NCBI GenBank assembly: GCA_036365145.1
Contig: JAEOAD010002231.1
Coordinates: forward strand, 248,001 to 312,000
Source of the DNA: Orientallactaga sibirica
Lineage: Eukaryota > Chordata > Mammalia > Rodentia > Dipodidae
Length of the DNA: 64,000 nt
Direction of reading: 5' to 3'
Positions 11,790 through 23,240 of the stretch are shown here, piece by piece; position 1 is the stretch's first letter, and each line of letters opens with the position of its first letter. A model generated the notes under the pieces. That model did not search any database, was not told where the DNA came from, and was given only the letters and a program-made list of their open reading frames with translations. The translations under genes were made by a program, and so were the position numbers.

Positions 11790-11977
11790 GGGCTGGAGAG
11801 ATGGCTTAGGTGGTTGCCTGTGAAGCCTAAGGACCCAGGTTCAATTCCCTAGTACCCACATTAGCCAAGTGGCACATGTGTGTGGAGTTCATTTGCAGTG
11901 GCTAGAGGCCCTGACATGCTCATTCTTTGTCTTTCTCTCTCTCCCCTTTGTCTCTCAAAATTAACAAATAAAATACT
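11790..11977 (+). mobile_element. B2-like tRNA-derived SINE
   Basis: Plus-strand copy: head 'GGGCTGGAGAGATGGCTTAG', B box GGTTCAATTCCC, tail of TCTCTC followed by AAATAAAATACTTAAAA. About 10 bp are missing between the A and B boxes. The flanking TAAAATATTTTTTG and TTAAAATTTTTTG are an imperfect TSD. Confidence 0.92.
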
Positions 11978-11989
11978 TAAAATTTTTTG

Positions 11990-13983
11990 TTAGGTTTTCT
12001 TGAAGTACTTAGGTTTGTTATGCTGAGTTTGGCATCCATTTGAATCCTTTATCTCCTCTTTTAAGGGGTTATGATGGCAGCAACTTTGGTCCCTGTCTGT
12101 GTCTTTAGGAGAATTTTATTTTATCTTATTTGGAATAGAAAACATTTAATATTGATAACACTAAGGAAGATTAAGCTAAGAAGACGACTAAGGCATAGTT
12201 ATTAAAGGATGAAGTGCTTACATTTTAGTATGATGATGAGCCCATGTGTTTGGTAGATAGGTCAGTGAGGAGAAAACTGAGCTAGGTTTTCAAGAACACC
12301 GGCGGTGTGGAGCTTTTAACAGGGAAGGTGTGAACTGGGTCCTTTTATAGCACTGCAGTGCCCTCAGAAGATATTCAAAAGTAGTATTGGCTAAAATAAT
12401 AGAGATGTTGAAAGAGTTATTTTATGGCTATATCCTAACTGCTTTTTAGCCCTGCTTTCTTATAATTCATGAGTGTGTTTTGAGCAGCAAGAATGAAGCA
12501 ATTCTACATTATATTTTAAGATCAGCACAAGCCTGGTGGGTTCATACAGACTTTTACATATTCTTGCAAACATTCCTTGTGATTACATCATTACTGTTTC
12601 AAGTGAACTTAGTGATGTGATATGACCCCTACAGGTGTGGATTTTAAAAGCTGAGTTCACACTTCTGGAACACACTGGAGAAATTTGCATGGCTTTTCAT
12701 CATATTCTGATTGAATAGTGATTATGTAAATGTGAATGATTTTGAAACTGCCTCATTTTCAGTGAAAATTTGTTCATATAAAGACCGATATATGGTTTTA
12801 AACTTTTACTTCAGAATTTGATCAGTTCATGCCATATCACTGAGTATATCACATGCAGAAGACATTGAGTTCACTTGGGGAACTTGATTCCTGGGAAATT
12901 TGGCTCAGTTTGTAAATGTCAGTCTTGGTTCTATATTTCAGCCATAAAACTTTCTGGAAAACTATCTATGCACAACAGTAAGATGTTTGTCTACTTGTAC
13001 TTTCAGAGGAATTATAAATGCAGAAACCTCATAAAAATGTGACACTGTGAACAGTAAAATAAGAATATTACAGAGAATAAATCATACTTTGGTAACTAAA
13101 AGAAAATTGTTTCCATGTGCCATAAAGGAATTTGTGTTTAGTTTCTCAAATTTAGATTTCAATAAAGTGTTTTTGGAACCTCTTTCTATTACTGTGATCT
13201 TAGTGATATTATTCCTATGAGACTTAATTTGATTATAATAGGGGAACCCATTTCTATATTCCAATAAGCATTCTACTCAGTACACTCAGTGTGCAGTTTA
13301 TTCAGTACTATGTATTTGTTAGTAAAGATATTAGTGTACTTAATGCATATAGAATTAGCTCAGTCTTCAAATCTTCATTTATAAATGTCATTAAAATTCT
13401 CTGCATTCCATGGGATGAACCATATCGTGTCTGGTCTAAAACATTTTAACTAGTCAATGTGTCCAATTTGAATTGCTTTTGTTCATAGGACTCTGCTCTG
13501 TAGAGCTATTTCTGAATATCTCATCAGTTGAGATAAACCACAAGTATGTAAAGTGAAGTGGATGTCTGCTTAATCTCAAGAACTCTTTAGGTTCAGAAAT
13601 GTGGGTTCATCAAAGAGCAAAATCAGTTAATCTTTGAAATAAAATATAATGAACCAATAAAAGAACTACAGTTCAGATAGCTGACATCATACAAATGTCT
13701 TCCAGAAATCAGAGATTTTTCTCATAGTATGCTTTTTGCTGATTTTCCCTCTTATAGAATACACAAAGAACCAATTGATTCAGAACCCAGAACAATCAGG
13801 AGCTATGACATATGCTTATTGCCTTTATTTGGTTAGAAGTAAGGCTATGACGTATTTTAGCCTGGTTTCTAATCAGCAAATAAATGAATAGAAAAGATTT
13901 TTCATCATACTATTGAATTTAGGTATAAATAAGTATAACTTATTATTTACATTGTACTGGTATATAGAAACAATTGTATAATT
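11990..13983. other. Repeat-poor interval
   Basis: About 2 kb of AT-rich unassigned sequence. The 'CACCGGCGGTGTGGAGC' at 12,298-12,314 contains two CpGs but no further promoter-like features. No exon was recognised. Confidence 0.5.
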
Positions 13984-14163
13984 AATTTTTTATTTTCAAT
14001 GAGAGAATGAGAATGGACATTCCAGAGCTTCTAGCCACTGCAAATGAACTACAGATGCATGCACCTCTTTGTGGATCTGGCTTTATGTGGGTACTGGGGA
14101 ATTGAACCCTGGTGATTAGGCTTTGCAGATAAGTACCTTAACACTGAGCAATCTCTCTAGCCC
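13984..14163 (-). mobile_element. B2-like tRNA-derived SINE
   Basis: Minus-strand copy with head near 'GGGCTAGAGAGATTGCTCAG' and with the short-subfamily body ('CATGCACCTCTTTGTGGATC' on the plus strand). It has several substitutions and a small deletion beside the A box. It abuts the L1 copy to its right. Confidence 0.85.
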
Positions 14164-14179
14164 ATACAATTATTTATTT

Positions 14180-15730
14180 ATTTATTTTAAAAAAATTTTT
14201 TATTGACAACTTCTATACTTACATACAAAAAAAGCATGATATTTCCCTCTCCTGCCCCCATACCCTTTTTGTTTAGTAGGGTAAATAATGATTTATTGGG
14301 TTCTAAATTGGCATTTTGTAATTTTTTTTGACTTCTTTTTAAAATTAAGAACATTCTTTCTATGGATACATCATGTGTTGGTACCATCTTTTCCCTCCTC
14401 CCTGCCCCAATTGTGCAGGGGGCCCTCCTCAGTGGGATTGCTGCTATTCCCCATGGGGTTGTGGGTTATGCATTGTGGGAGCAGTCAGTCAGGGGGAGGC
14501 AGTGCCCAACCTGTGGCTCTTACAGTCTTTCTGCCCCCTCTTTCACAAAATTCCCTGAGCGTTGGTGGGTGTGTTTTAAGTGATGAGCTTTTAGGAACCT
14601 CTGGATCTCTGCTTTGGTAGGTGTTGAGTATCCTCAGGGTCGGTCTCCTACACCCTGGCACTGATTGTCAGACTCACCATGGAAGCAGCACTCTTGCTGG
14701 TCTCCCCACTTCCCCTGTGGTTTCACATGGGCCATTTTTTTAAATCATTAGTTATCTATATAATGTGTATACAGCCATGATGGTACCATCATTAGCCTTC
14801 TCCCTGTCCTCCCCCTCGGGGATTGTGGGTCTTGCATTGTGGGGATAGCCATTAGTTATGGGGGAGAGACAATGTCTCTGTGCATAGTGACCCAACTTAT
14901 GGCTCTAACAATCTTTCCACCCCCTCTTCTGCGAATTTCCCTAAGCCATGTTGGGTTCATTTTGGGTCTATTTCAGTGACAAGGTCATGGGAGTCTCTGT
15001 GTCTCTGGATCTCTGGTTTGGTAGAGTTGAGTGTTCTCTGTGTCTATCTCCTTCACCCCTGTGCTGATACCAGGTTCTCTGAGAAAGCAGAACTCTTGCT
15101 CATTTTCCCAATTATTCTATGGCTTCAGCTGGTGCCATGGTGAGGTGCAATGGGCTGATTCTCTCCTCAGGTTCTGTTTCCATTTGAAAAAGAGAAGCAA
15201 ATTCTCCAACAGAGAGTGAGGTCAGTGCAAGATACATGGATAACCATTTTTGTTTTAGAGAGAATTAGATGGGTGTAGTCCTTCTTGTATCCCACTATTG
15301 GTGGGACCTTGATAATGGAGAGCCCATTCATTTTTGATATGGTTCTGACTTGTTTCCCACTTCCAGGTATGGGTTCCATTCCACTGAATGGATCTGTTGG
15401 CCAAATCAAGAACAGGTGGTCCACCAGACTAATTCTACCTACCCCGGAATATAGGAGGTCTTTCCATCTGCTCAAGTCCTCCTCAATTTCTTTTTTGAGT
15501 GTTATTATGTTTTTATTTTATAGGTCTTTCATATCCTTGGTTAGTGTTATTTCAAGGTATTTATTTTTTTGTGGCTATTGAAAATGGGACAGCCTCGCTG
15601 ATTTCTTTCTCTGTATATTTGTCCTTTGCATATAGAAAGGATACTGATTTTTGTGTGTTGATTTTGTATCCTGTCACTTTGCTGAATGAATTAATCACTT
15701 TTAGAAGTTTTGAGATAGACACTTTCAGAT
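14180..15730 (-). mobile_element. L1 copy: 3' UTR fused to mid-ORF2, rearranged
   Basis: From left to right on the plus strand there is a poly(T)-like start ('TTTTTTATTGACAACTTC'), a 3' UTR (14,200-15,480) and then antisense ORF2 text (15,480-15,730: 'ATATCCTTGGTTAGTGTTATTT', 'GATTTCTTTCTCTGTATATTTG', 'CCTGTCACTTTGCTGAATG'). That ORF2 part comes from the middle of the reverse transcriptase region, so most of the ORF2 3' half is deleted. The 3' UTR holds two homologous modules starting near 14,381 and 14,784. The right edge is the 5' truncation point. Confidence 0.75.
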
Positions 15731-17985
15731 CAAAACAATGGCTATAGATATTCAGACATTAGGGGATTACTGGCATTTTCCTTCGGGCATTTGACAGCAA
15801 AACAAAATCATGGGAACCTGTTTGTATGAGTTCCTCCAGCTCGTGGACTATGTAGGAAAGGAATGAAGATAAAGATATGGCATAGCAGAAGTAAACTAGA
15901 TAACTGAGAACTCACACCCTGTTTTGTTTCTTTTTGGGGTGGTATAGCTGCAAGTAGTAGCATGGAAAAAGGGTAGCATTGACTAGAAATAGGAGTTCAA
16001 TACTGGCCATTAGAAGACTTACATTATTCTGTCTTCTTTGTATCTCTAAAAACAAAGACATCCTCATTCTCTGTGTGCCCACTGTAAGAGACTGCCTTGA
16101 AGTGCAATCTTGAGTGAGAAACAATGTGAATTAGTGGCAAGTACATATGACTAACAACAAATCTAGTCATGTGCAGGAGTCTTCTGGGACCTGTTTTATC
16201 ACCGGCAAACACCAGGCCTAATAGATGCTCTGCACCGTTTCTTTCAGTTCTATTTCATTGTGATTTGATAGTTCTACAAATCAGTCATTCAAGCATGGTT
16301 TACTTACTTTCATACTTGCAGGATTATGAACTAAGGATTATGGCAACTGTGCTAGAAACTGTTAGTATCAACTGATTAATATAAACTTGAACTGACGTGC
16401 TTCTGAAGAATTCTTAGGAATTCAGAAGTAGCTGTTCATAATCTACCTCTGTCCAGGTTGTCAACATTGGATTGCACATGTTAAGTGTAACAGGAGTTGT
16501 ATGATCTAGGAAGCATGAGTACAGGTATTCTAACTGGGACTCTACTTTGTCAGGAAAGATAACACAGGAAGAAGAACTATCATATTAGTACTAAGGCCAA
16601 ATCTATTGTGGGCCTGAATTGAGGAGCTCAGTAAAATCTTATTAGATTGAAATTCCCACAAAATGGTGGCTACTGATTGTTCATTTTTGTTGGATAACAG
16701 GTATACTTGTTTAGAGGAGTGAATTTAATTTTTTGAATCAAAGAGGATTAAAATTGATGATATATGTATATTATATATTTGTGTATGGCTCAAACCAATA
16801 AAGGTTCAAAAACAGTTCATTAGGTGAGGACATATCCCTACCACACTTCTGAAGTTAGATATGTAGTTTCTGGTATGACAGCCAAGACAGTACAGCTTGC
16901 ATTACTTTAGTGAAGACAGAATAGCAAACTCTATCAACATCTCAGCAGAGACCAGATTACCCTGAGATTGTATAGTTTACTCTTCCCAGGACTACTCTTC
17001 TTTTGTGCTCCCTTGGAGAGTCCATTTAGTTCAAAAGAACACAAAGGTATCTGCTTCTGCTGAATTTTCTTATTTAGTAATACTTTACACTACCTGTATA
17101 GCAATAAGCCATGTCTCTTAGTCTGCCAATGACTGCAGTGCCTCCACATTACCTCTTGTTAAATATAACAAACCATAGCAAAGGCTTTGTCCTGAAGGTG
17201 AGTGTCCATCTTCTGCACTACTGGTAGGTGAGCAGTGTTCTACTGTGTGATGATGTATAGTTGGTCAATGGACTACTGTCAGTCATCTATGTGAGTATGC
17301 CAACTTTTGGAAGAGCATACCCTGCCCAAAGAAAAGGCAGATGTAAGATAATGCATGAAGGAAGAAGCTTGAAAAGCAGCTTGTCAGAGAACAGAGCTGT
17401 CTGTTGCCTCCTATCTATGGGAACGTAGGTCAGTTCCACATGGCCCACATGCAGCCAGATTTGTATGGGTGAGATGCTTGTCACCTTCCACCTGTACCCA
17501 AGTTAATGTCTTTGTAACTTACTGTTTAATACTTTTCAAAGTTGCCATGTTTCTAGGTGCTAAATTAGGGCATTAGTAGTCTTGCTCCATAGGATTGTTA
17601 GAATACCTAAGAAGATTACAAGAAAAGTACTTGCCCATGTCTGATTCTTACTAAGTAAGATTAAAATATTTATTATATATGGTGTGTTTCAAATAAACAT
17701 TATATTTATGGATAGTCAAATGAATGAACAAAATTAGCCTTAAAATAAGTCATAATGAAGAAAATCCAAACCTCATTTCAATGAAATATAAGGGAGATTG
17801 GTTATTATATGTTTTAAACCCACTAAATACCATGCTAATTAAAAAAAATTTCAGGGGGTAGTGTATAGCAAGAAGGCTTTTTTCAAGTATGAGGAGAACT
17901 CTAAATCACTATGGTTAAACTGTCTTAAAGGAAACAGGCTTATTTTGGGTGGTGAACTTTGTAAGTTGTTGGAGGGATCACTACT
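15731..17985. other. Repeat-poor interval
   Basis: No family was recognised over about 2.2 kb. Short frames at 15,912-16,375 lie on both strands and look like chance. Around 16,740-16,800 the sequence is very AT-rich. Confidence 0.5.
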
Positions 17986-17989
17986 TAAC

Positions 17990-18830
17990 TATTTTTAACA
18001 CTTCTTAGTTGGATTATTTGTTATTTTATTGTTGAGTTTTAAGAGATCTTTATATATTTGTGAGGTATTTGCTTTTAAGATACACAATTTGCAAATAGGT
18101 TATCTCATTCTGTGGTTTGTCTTGTTTTTTGGAGGTGTCTTTGAAACACAAAAGTTTTAAATGTCTTATGTTGCTTGATGTAAAAATTGCCCAATCCAAG
18201 TAATGAAGGTTTGCTCTTATTGTATCTTCAAGGTTTTATAGTTATGGCTCTCATTTTATATCTATGAGCCTCTTTTAATGTTTGTATAGGACTCAGGTAT
18301 GAATGCAACATCATTTAAAAATATTTATTTGAGAGAGAGAATAATGAATGAATGAGAATGGGCATGCTAGGGCCTCCAGACACTGCAAATGAACTCCAGA
18401 CTTATGCGCCACCTTATGCGTCGCCAAACCCATGCACCACCTCGTGCATCTGGTTTACGTGGATACCAGGGAATTAAACCTGGGTCGTTAGGCTTTGCAG
18501 ACAAGAGCTTTAACTGCTAAGCCATCTTTCCATGTGTAATTGCTTTAGTTTTTTCCCTTTGTGGATGTTTATCTCAGCACCATTTGCTGAAAAGACTATC
18601 ATTCCCCCATTCCAAAGGTATCTTGGTCTAAATTAGTTGACCATAAATGTAAGTCCAATGTCTCTTCTAAGGTTTAGAGGTCATCCAATTTGTTCCAGTT
18701 ACATGGAAGACTGCTTTCTCAGATATTTTGCAATAAGTTCTCTTCTTTTCATTTATACCTCTCAGCTGAAACTAATTTTCTATCAAATAACCTTTGTCCT
18801 CCATAACACACTTTACTAAATTAGCCATTT
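17990..18830 (-). mobile_element. Ancient mammalian L1 (ORF2 3' part), interrupted by a SINE
   Basis: The antisense text follows old mammalian L1 ORF2: 'TATTGTTGAGTTTTAAGAG', 'CATTCTGTGGTTTGTCTTG', 'GAAACACAAAAGTTTTAA', 'CCAATCCAAGTAATGAAG', then after the SINE 'AGCACCATTTGCTGAAAAGA' and 'GTTGACCATAAATGTAAG'. Strong divergence indicates an insertion older than the rodent radiation (inference). Confidence 0.75.
18316..18532 (-). mobile_element. B2-like SINE nested in ancient L1
   Basis: Minus-strand copy ('GAGAATGGGCATGCTAGGGCC' on the plus strand through 'TTTAACTGCTAAGCCATC'). It carries a partial internal duplication: 'TTATGCGCCACCTTATGCG' is followed by 'CATGCACCACCTCGTGCATC', both being the same body segment. 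The L1 text resumes after it. Confidence 0.88.
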
Positions 18831-20854
18831 ATTGCAATGTTAACTATTACATTTAGAATTCAATTAAAAATCTGACTTGAAATTGTAGTTAGCAAAAAGT
18901 TTATAAATCCATTTTGTGTTTAGATAAGTCAGAGAAGTCATATATACATGCTTAGGTATAGAAGGTAGAAAACATAGTTTTGAAGAGAATTTCTTTGTAT
19001 TTAAGTAATGTGTACTAATGTAGACAGAGTTTAAGTGTTCCAAGAGATGTGCTCAATCACAGGGTACAATGGTGAGCAAGGACATGGTGACTTCCACCTT
19101 CGTGGAGCTTTACTTTTACTGGTCACCCTCTGAAAATCCTGATGTTAATTGGAAACTTTGATAACAAAGCTGATAGGTACAAAGAGAGGGGGCAATGAGG
19201 TCTGACTTTACAAAGGTCTTTCTTCCTGATCTTTTGATAGAAGAGTGGAATAGTCCTAGTTGTTTAAAGATAATTCTTGCATGTTTCCATCTTATTGACT
19301 AAAGGTCTTCTATCAAAATCATGAGGAGATAAAAATTTCCATGTAAGAGTTGACCCTGAATATTAACCATGTTGTCCTGAATATGTTCCAGGGTCACTTT
19401 TGTAGAAAAGTTTTTATGGAACATATTATTACAGTCTGTGTAGGACAGATGTGATTATGTTTGACTTGTTTATTAACTTTTATAAAAATAAATCATATAA
19501 GCAAACAGATCTTTGTTTTGTAGAGGACAAATCAAAAATTTTCTGAGTAGCTCACTTAACAAAAAAAAAGATCCAAGCTGTTACCCCGACTTCCTGTAGA
19601 CAGTGTATATCTGCCAGCTATTGTTTTACTAAGTGGAAGATGAATCTCTGCCAAAGGATTTAAAAGCTCACTTAGAACTATAAAATTCCTTAGTGTAAAG
19701 AAATAAAATTTGCTGGGCTATATGTTAATCAAAAGGCAGTGCATCAAGCTAAGGGGAAAATCTGCAGACATGCAGGCAGTTGCATGCTTAGATTTCCTTT
19801 TATATCACATTAAAACAAAAATTATGGAAGGCATCTGTTAGCCTGAAAGCCAGATTAGACCAGAAAGGGACCTGGCAAGTTCTCTCACCTATACTGTGCC
19901 AGCCATGGCAAGATCAAAGGGTACCAGGGCATTCATCACACACTTAGGGAGTTCCCTGTCTGGCATCTCTCATGCCAACTGGCATTGCCAGTTCCCATGT
20001 TCTTCTGCTTTTCTGGAGCAGAGGGTAGAGGGCTTCTCACTTCCTCTGTGCTGCATGTTCTATTTCATATTGATGCTATTTTCTTTCCCAAATTGGCTCC
20101 CTATATCATACAAATTGCTTTGCAGATTAAAAGAACCCTGAATTAAAGCTGTCAAAATTGATCTAGGATTTCTTTAGTCTTATAAATTGTATAGAAAGCA
20201 ATGTAGTTTGATTTTTTTTCTATTTCTAATTTATTATAGATTGTATATATGAAATATTAATTATAAAGTCAAGGAATAATGCTATCTGTACTCTTTCTAG
20301 AACTTTTTGGCTAACTGCAGTGGAATCTCATTCCAATACCATTAAATAAAGCAACCTCATTGGTATTATGGAATGTGCATTGTATTTTGCGGTTGCTTTT
20401 CATTTTTGTTTACTTGGAACTAGGTTGCTTAAAATGGACCATTTATGAAGTCAGACACAGCTTCAGTCTCTGTGAGTCTGAAGTTTTATTCTCCTTTATA
20501 CACATATACTACACTGTCCCTTTAAATATAAGCCACTGATCTTAGTGACATGAGTCCCTGATTCCAGAGAATCCAGGCAAAAAGGCAAGGATGAGTATAG
20601 GCTAAATCCTGACTATGGGACACTAACTTCTCTTGGGAAACACTAATCACTTTTATGGGTAAAGGCTAAGTGTTAGATTCCGTTTTGTCTATTCATATGA
20701 CAGAATGTAATGTTATAGTGCAATTCTGTTTTATTATTATTTGTCATAAGATGGAGGATTTTCATATTCGATGAAGCCCTTGTCTTTAATTCCTTGAAGA
20801 ACAAAGGACATATTAAAGGTAGTTTAGTCTGTATAGTGAAGGTAAGACATGGTG
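18831..20854. other. Repeat-poor interval
   Basis: AT-rich unassigned DNA. 'ACAATGGTGAGCAAGGACATGG...CGTGGAGCTTTACTTTTACTGG' (19,067-19,122) looks like an eroded L2-type phrase. An 81-codon frame at 19,896-20,141 has no family resemblance. Confidence 0.45.
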
Positions 20855-21160
20855 CTGGTTATCAATTGCTGTTTAAAAAGTTATCCACAAACAGTGCTTT
20901 CAAATAGCTGCCATCATTTGATTGGCTCAAAGAACTGTATCCTGGACAGAGCTATCCCAGCTGGGGCTGTAGACTCCAGTTTTAAGTTGACTCTTCTCAA
21001 GAGTTTCAATGGGATATTGGTTGGGATTTATAGGTTCTCTCCATGTGGGTATCTTCACTGGACCATTTGGACTTTCTCAAGAGTGTGGCAGCTGGCTTGT
21101 GAAAACAAGTATCCTATGGGTAGGAAGTAAAAGCTGCCAGCTTCTAGCCTGGGTCTGAAA
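20855..21160 (-). repeat. Possible ancient LTR/DNA-element relic
   Basis: The order 'GGTTATCAATTGCTGTTTAA', 'CAGCTGGGGCTGTAGACTCC', 'CTCCATGTGGGTATCTTCAC', 'GTGTGGCAGCTGGCTTG' resembles a common mammalian interspersed repeat read in antisense. I cannot name the family. A 93-codon frame over it is probably spurious. Confidence 0.3.
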
Positions 21161-21187
21161 TTTGGTTCAGCATCTCTTACACCATCT

Positions 21188-21208
21188 AAAAAAAAAAAAA
21201 AAAAAAAA
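21188..21208 (+). repeat. Poly(A) run
   Basis: About 21 consecutive A, directly followed by GCTTGTCATG and a GT-rich stretch. It may be the A-tail of an eroded plus-strand retrocopy, but no body was identified. Confidence 0.8.
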
Positions 21209-21214
21209 GCTTGT

Positions 21215-21785
21215 CATGTGCACATATGTGTATGTGTGTTTGTGTGTATGGGCATCCATTTGTGTGTGCATGTGTATATGTGTGCATATAGATAGAGGTC
21301 AGAGGTTGACATCAGGTATCTTGCTCAATCACTCTTCTACCTTATTTATTTATTTTTATTTTTTTATTTATTTGAGAGAAAGAGAAAGATGCAGAGAATG
21401 AGAGAGAGAAAGAGAGAGGATGGCTGTGCCAGGGCCCCTAGCCACTGCAAACAAACTCTAGATGAATATGCCACCTGGGTCCTGGGGAATCGAACCTGGA
21501 TCTTTGGCTTTGCAGGCAAATGCCTTAACTGCTAAGCCATCTCTCTATTCCCCACCTTATTTATTTTAAGGCAGGGTTTCTCACTGAACTCAAGATTAAC
21601 TAATCTTGTCAGACTAGGTAGCCAGCAAGTCTCATGGAGCCTCTTGTCTGTCTCCCTTGCATTGAGATTATAGGTATGTGCCCCACATCTGGCTTGTAAG
21701 TGGGTTCTCGGGATCCAAACTCAGGTCCTCATGCTTGCACAGCAGGTACTTTGCCCACGGAACAATCTCTTTATCCATCTTGTGC
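21215..21785 (-). mobile_element. B4-like composite SINE split by a B2-like SINE
   Basis: On the plus strand: GT-rich stretch, 'GATAGAGGTCAGAGGTTGAC', then after the nested SINE 'AAGGCAGGGTTTCTCACTG', 'ATTGAGATTATAGGTATGTG', 'GGGATCCAAACTCAGGTCC' and 'TGCTTGCACAGCAGGTAC'. This is the antisense order of a B4-type (ID-B1 fusion) SINE. It was there before the element at 21,353-21,553 landed in it. Confidence 0.75.
21353..21553 (-). mobile_element. B2-like SINE nested in the B4-like SINE
   Basis: Flanked by the perfect direct repeat ACCTTATTTATTT (starting at 21,339 and 21,554). Minus-strand copy of the short subfamily, with a deletion of about 20 bp in the body (the 'CATCTGGCTTACGTGG' segment is missing before 'GTCCTGGGGAATC'). 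Its GA-rich tail is on the left. Confidence 0.92.
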
Positions 21786-21908
21786 CATATTCTGTTGCTG
21801 AGTCAGCCACAGAACCCATTCACATTCAAGGTGAGAAACATGGGCCTTCCTCAATAGAAACAGTACCAAATAATGGCGACTATGTACAATTTACCACAGG
21901 CAATTCTT

Positions 21909-21974
21909 TTTTTTTTAATATTTTATTTTTTATTTATTTATTTGAGAGAGAGAGAGATATACAGAAATAGGCAG

Positions 21975-22026
<52 letters not shown>

Positions 22027-22180
22027 GGTGCACCAGGGCCTCCAGCCACTGCAAACGAACTCCAGATGCATGCACCCCCTTGTGCATCTGGCTGACATGG
22101 GTCCTGGAGAATTGAGCCTTGAACTGGGGTCCTTAGGCTTCATAGGCAAGCGCTTAACCACTAAGCCATCTCTCCAGCCC
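21909..22180 (-). mobile_element. B2-like SINE with expanded GA/CT tail
   Basis: TSD CACAGGCAATTCTT (21,895-21,908) and CACAGACAATTCTT (22,181-22,194) differ at one base. Minus-strand head 'GGGCTGGAGAGATGGCTTAG'. A 7-9 bp insertion near the B box ('GAGCCTTGAACTGGGGTCC' on the plus strand) is shared with the copy at 31,890, pointing to a sub-lineage. The tail contains a pure (GA)n run. Confidence 0.95.
21975..22022 (+). repeat. (GA)n microsatellite
   Basis: About 23 uninterrupted GA units, grown out of the CT-rich 3' tail of the SINE around it. Likely length-polymorphic. Confidence 0.95.
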
Positions 22181-22194
22181 CACAGACAATTCTT

Positions 22195-22621
22195 ATGATG
22201 AGTGAAGAAAACTATCATTGGCTTAGTAAAAAGTAGGTACTTGGATGCTTCTGCTAATCTTAGACTCTGACAGTCACACTTGAGAAAAGTGAAACAAACT
22301 AATAGACACCATCATTTGATAGTTAGCATTTTAGACATCTACTCTAGTGTTTCGAGCATTTTTGTTTCAAAGTACACACAGTTGTATGAGTCCCCTGTAG
22401 TAAACTTGAGATCATTGCCACTTCTGAGCAAAAAAGTCTACCCTTTGCCAGTAGTAGCCCAAGGTTTTGTTATGCGTTTCTATTGGTACTTACAAAAGGC
22501 AAATATAATTAAGTAGAGAACTGTGCTCTCAGTTCTAATACTCTTGTTACTACTATTACTAGTATTATATTCTACAACAGAAGATGGACAACTTCTTACT
22601 ATCATTCCTGTAGGTAAAATT
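22195..22621. other. Unassigned interval
   Basis: No repeat or exon recognised. A 78-codon frame at 22,280-22,516 has no recognisable domain. Confidence 0.5.
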
Positions 22622-22759
22622 TCTTTTTAAAAAAATTTATTTATTTATTAGAGAGAAACAGAGAGAATGAGAGTGCCAGGGCCTCCAGCCACTGTAAATG
22701 AACTCCAGATGCATGCACCCTTGTGCATCTAGCTTATGTGGTCCTGGGGAATCAAACCT
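22622..22759 (-). mobile_element. B2-like SINE, 3' part only
   Basis: Tail and body are present on the plus strand ('GAGAATGAGAGTGCCAGGGCC' to 'CTGGGGAATCAAACCTG'). The tRNA A-box half is missing, and L1 3' UTR sequence begins immediately. The junction at 22,759/22,760 is therefore a truncation or deletion breakpoint. Confidence 0.85.
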
Positions 22760-23240
22760 GCCCCCTCCCCTCCAAAGATGTGGTGGAGGTGATCTGTCTC
22801 ATGATGAACAGTCAGCTCTCTATTCTTGATGTATTGCTGTGTCCTAGATCTCCACCATCTTAAGATAGAACAGATTCTCCAAGCAAAGGTGAGAGCAGGT
22901 TGGATTAAAGAGGATAAGCATAGTTTAGCCCAAGAGCACTGCAGGGTGTCTGGAGTCTATTGATTCCTTATCTTTTGGGATCTACCTTGGTTCCCAGTAC
23001 TAGATATGAGTTCTCCCCCACTGAGCAGGTCTCATGTCCAATCTGAGATCAGTTGGTTCCCTGTATAGACCTTGTGCCACTATTACACAGGTGTGTACTT
23101 CTTGCTTGGCTGGTTAATTCCTACATTTCACCCTCACATGGATGTTTGTGGAGGTACATGTGCTTTCTGTACCCTAGTATTCTTTGGGTTCAGCCCTGAT
23201 GAAATACTGCTGGGTTCTGTTCAACCATGCCTGAAATGCT
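22760..23240 (-). mobile_element. L1 3' UTR fragment
   Basis: Phrases shared with the other L1 3' UTR copies here: 'TCTTGATGTATTGCTGTGTCC', 'AGATAGAACAGATTCTCCAAG', 'CCCACTGAGCAGGTCTCATG', 'CAGTTGGTTCCCTG', 'CACAGGTGTGTACTTCTTGC'. The clearest parallel is 57,480-57,800. Neither ORF2 nor a poly(A) end is attached. Confidence 0.7.

Noticed and set aside
14288..15581. Cluster of plus-strand frames of up to 110 codons
   Set aside because: They are antisense to an L1 3' UTR and ORF2 fragment; low-complexity, non-conserved peptides.
20800..20841. 42-nt open segment between TTCCTTGAAG and GTAAGA
   Set aside because: The acceptor has a poor pyrimidine tract and no other support; kept as an example of how easily such pairs arise by chance.
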